Shown: positions 63,805-64,000 of the stretch, piece by piece
How the letters are laid out: every line of letters starts with the position of its first letter
How positions within the stretch are numbered: the first letter of the stretch is position 1
Source of the DNA: Nocardioides sp. AX2bis
GTDB lineage: Bacteria; Actinomycetota; Actinomycetes; Propionibacteriales; Nocardioidaceae
Reading direction: 5' to 3'
Assembly (NCBI RefSeq): GCF_902506435.1
Contig: NZ_LR733215.1
Span: forward strand, 1,865,527 to 1,929,526
Length of the DNA: 64,000 bases
Position numbers and translations under genes: made by a program
Notes under the pieces: model-generated
The model's input: the letters and a program-made list of their open reading frames with translations, nothing else
Database searches by the model: none
What the model was told of the DNA's origin: nothing

Positions 63805-64000
63805 TTAGGCCGCCTGGGTGGCGGTTGGGAGCATGATCAACTCGTACTCCACCGGGGTCAACCGGCCGAGAGTCGCCTGCCTACGACGGCGGTGATAGGT
63901 CCTTTCGATCCAGGTGACGATCGCGATCCGCAGTTCTTCTCGGGTGGCCCAGGAGCGGCGGTTGAGGACGTTCTTCTGCAGCAGGGAGAAGAAGCTCTCC
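63805..64000 (-). CDS. IS3-family transposase, C-terminal end (partial)
   Basis: The last 65 codons of an IS3-type OrfB: it starts at ESFFSLLQKNVLNRRSW, which contains the final Glu of the DDE triad, and continues WIERTYHRRRRQATLGRLTP then VEYE, typical of the family. The gene runs off the right edge. The element end should be close to 63790, next to the gene fragment. Confidence 0.9.
   Translation of the reverse strand, partial: ESFFSLLQKNVLNRRSWATREELRIAIVTWIERTYHRRRRQATLGRLTPVEYELIMLPTATQAA

Overview
The window comes from a high-GC actinobacterium. Nocardioides or another Nocardioidaceae member fits best: third codon positions are almost always G or C, the glycogen genes are of actinobacterial type, an ECF42-like sigma factor sits beside a DGPF-type partner, and both riboswitches are in their actinobacterial forms. 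Many genes appear to be leaderless, with a TANNNT -10 box 6-8 bases before the start codon. I recognised no rRNA or tRNA gene and no CRISPR array.

Positions 1 to about 33,200 look like ordinary chromosome. In order they hold: a partial GNAT acetyltransferase and an AidB-type acyl-CoA dehydrogenase; a YihY membrane protein and a TrkA-type potassium channel; pgm and glgC divergent from glgA (ADP-glucose and glycogen synthesis); a five-copy 52-bp tandem repeat; an ECF sigma factor with its YCII/DGPF partner; a guanidinium exporter behind a guanidine-III riboswitch; small secreted, membrane and Cys-containing proteins, one behind an SOS-type box; a LysM-NlpC/P60 wall hydrolase behind a c-di-AMP riboswitch; a secreted S15-type peptidase, a secreted amidase and a DUF2200 protein, with a recurring hairpin repeat between them; a double-kinase hybrid sensor; a lipoprotein; a CitMHS transporter-AtuA operon with a divergent LysR regulator; an F420/FMN-type oxidoreductase; a membrane histidine kinase; a SurA-like lipoprotein; an alpha/beta hydrolase; and a condensation-GNAT fusion.

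From about 33,200 to the right edge the base composition falls and the content changes to an integrated mobile element. It has a tyrosine integrase at its left end, an excisionase-like protein with a second HTH protein, a MobF relaxase-helicase with a candidate oriT, an IS110 element, an IS3-family end at the right edge, and a 3' remnant of lsr2. Between these lies a dense set of defence-like genes: a possible two-gene PD-(D/E)XK plus HhH unit, a second nuclease-like protein beside two membrane-anchored coiled-coil proteins, a trypsin-like protease, an AlbA_2 (Schlafen-type) protein, an AbiH protein, an Abi_C protein, a DUF2075 nuclease-helicase, an EVE-DUF3883 protein, a HEPN/RES-domain NAD-targeting toxin, and a restriction-modification system (cytosine-5 methyltransferase, DUF3883 nuclease, Vsr). 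The right end of the element is outside the window.

The best candidates for undescribed biology are the pair at 35,896-37,358, the minus-strand cluster at 37,865-41,356, and the two different DUF3883 restriction proteins with the RES toxin at 55,134-61,962.
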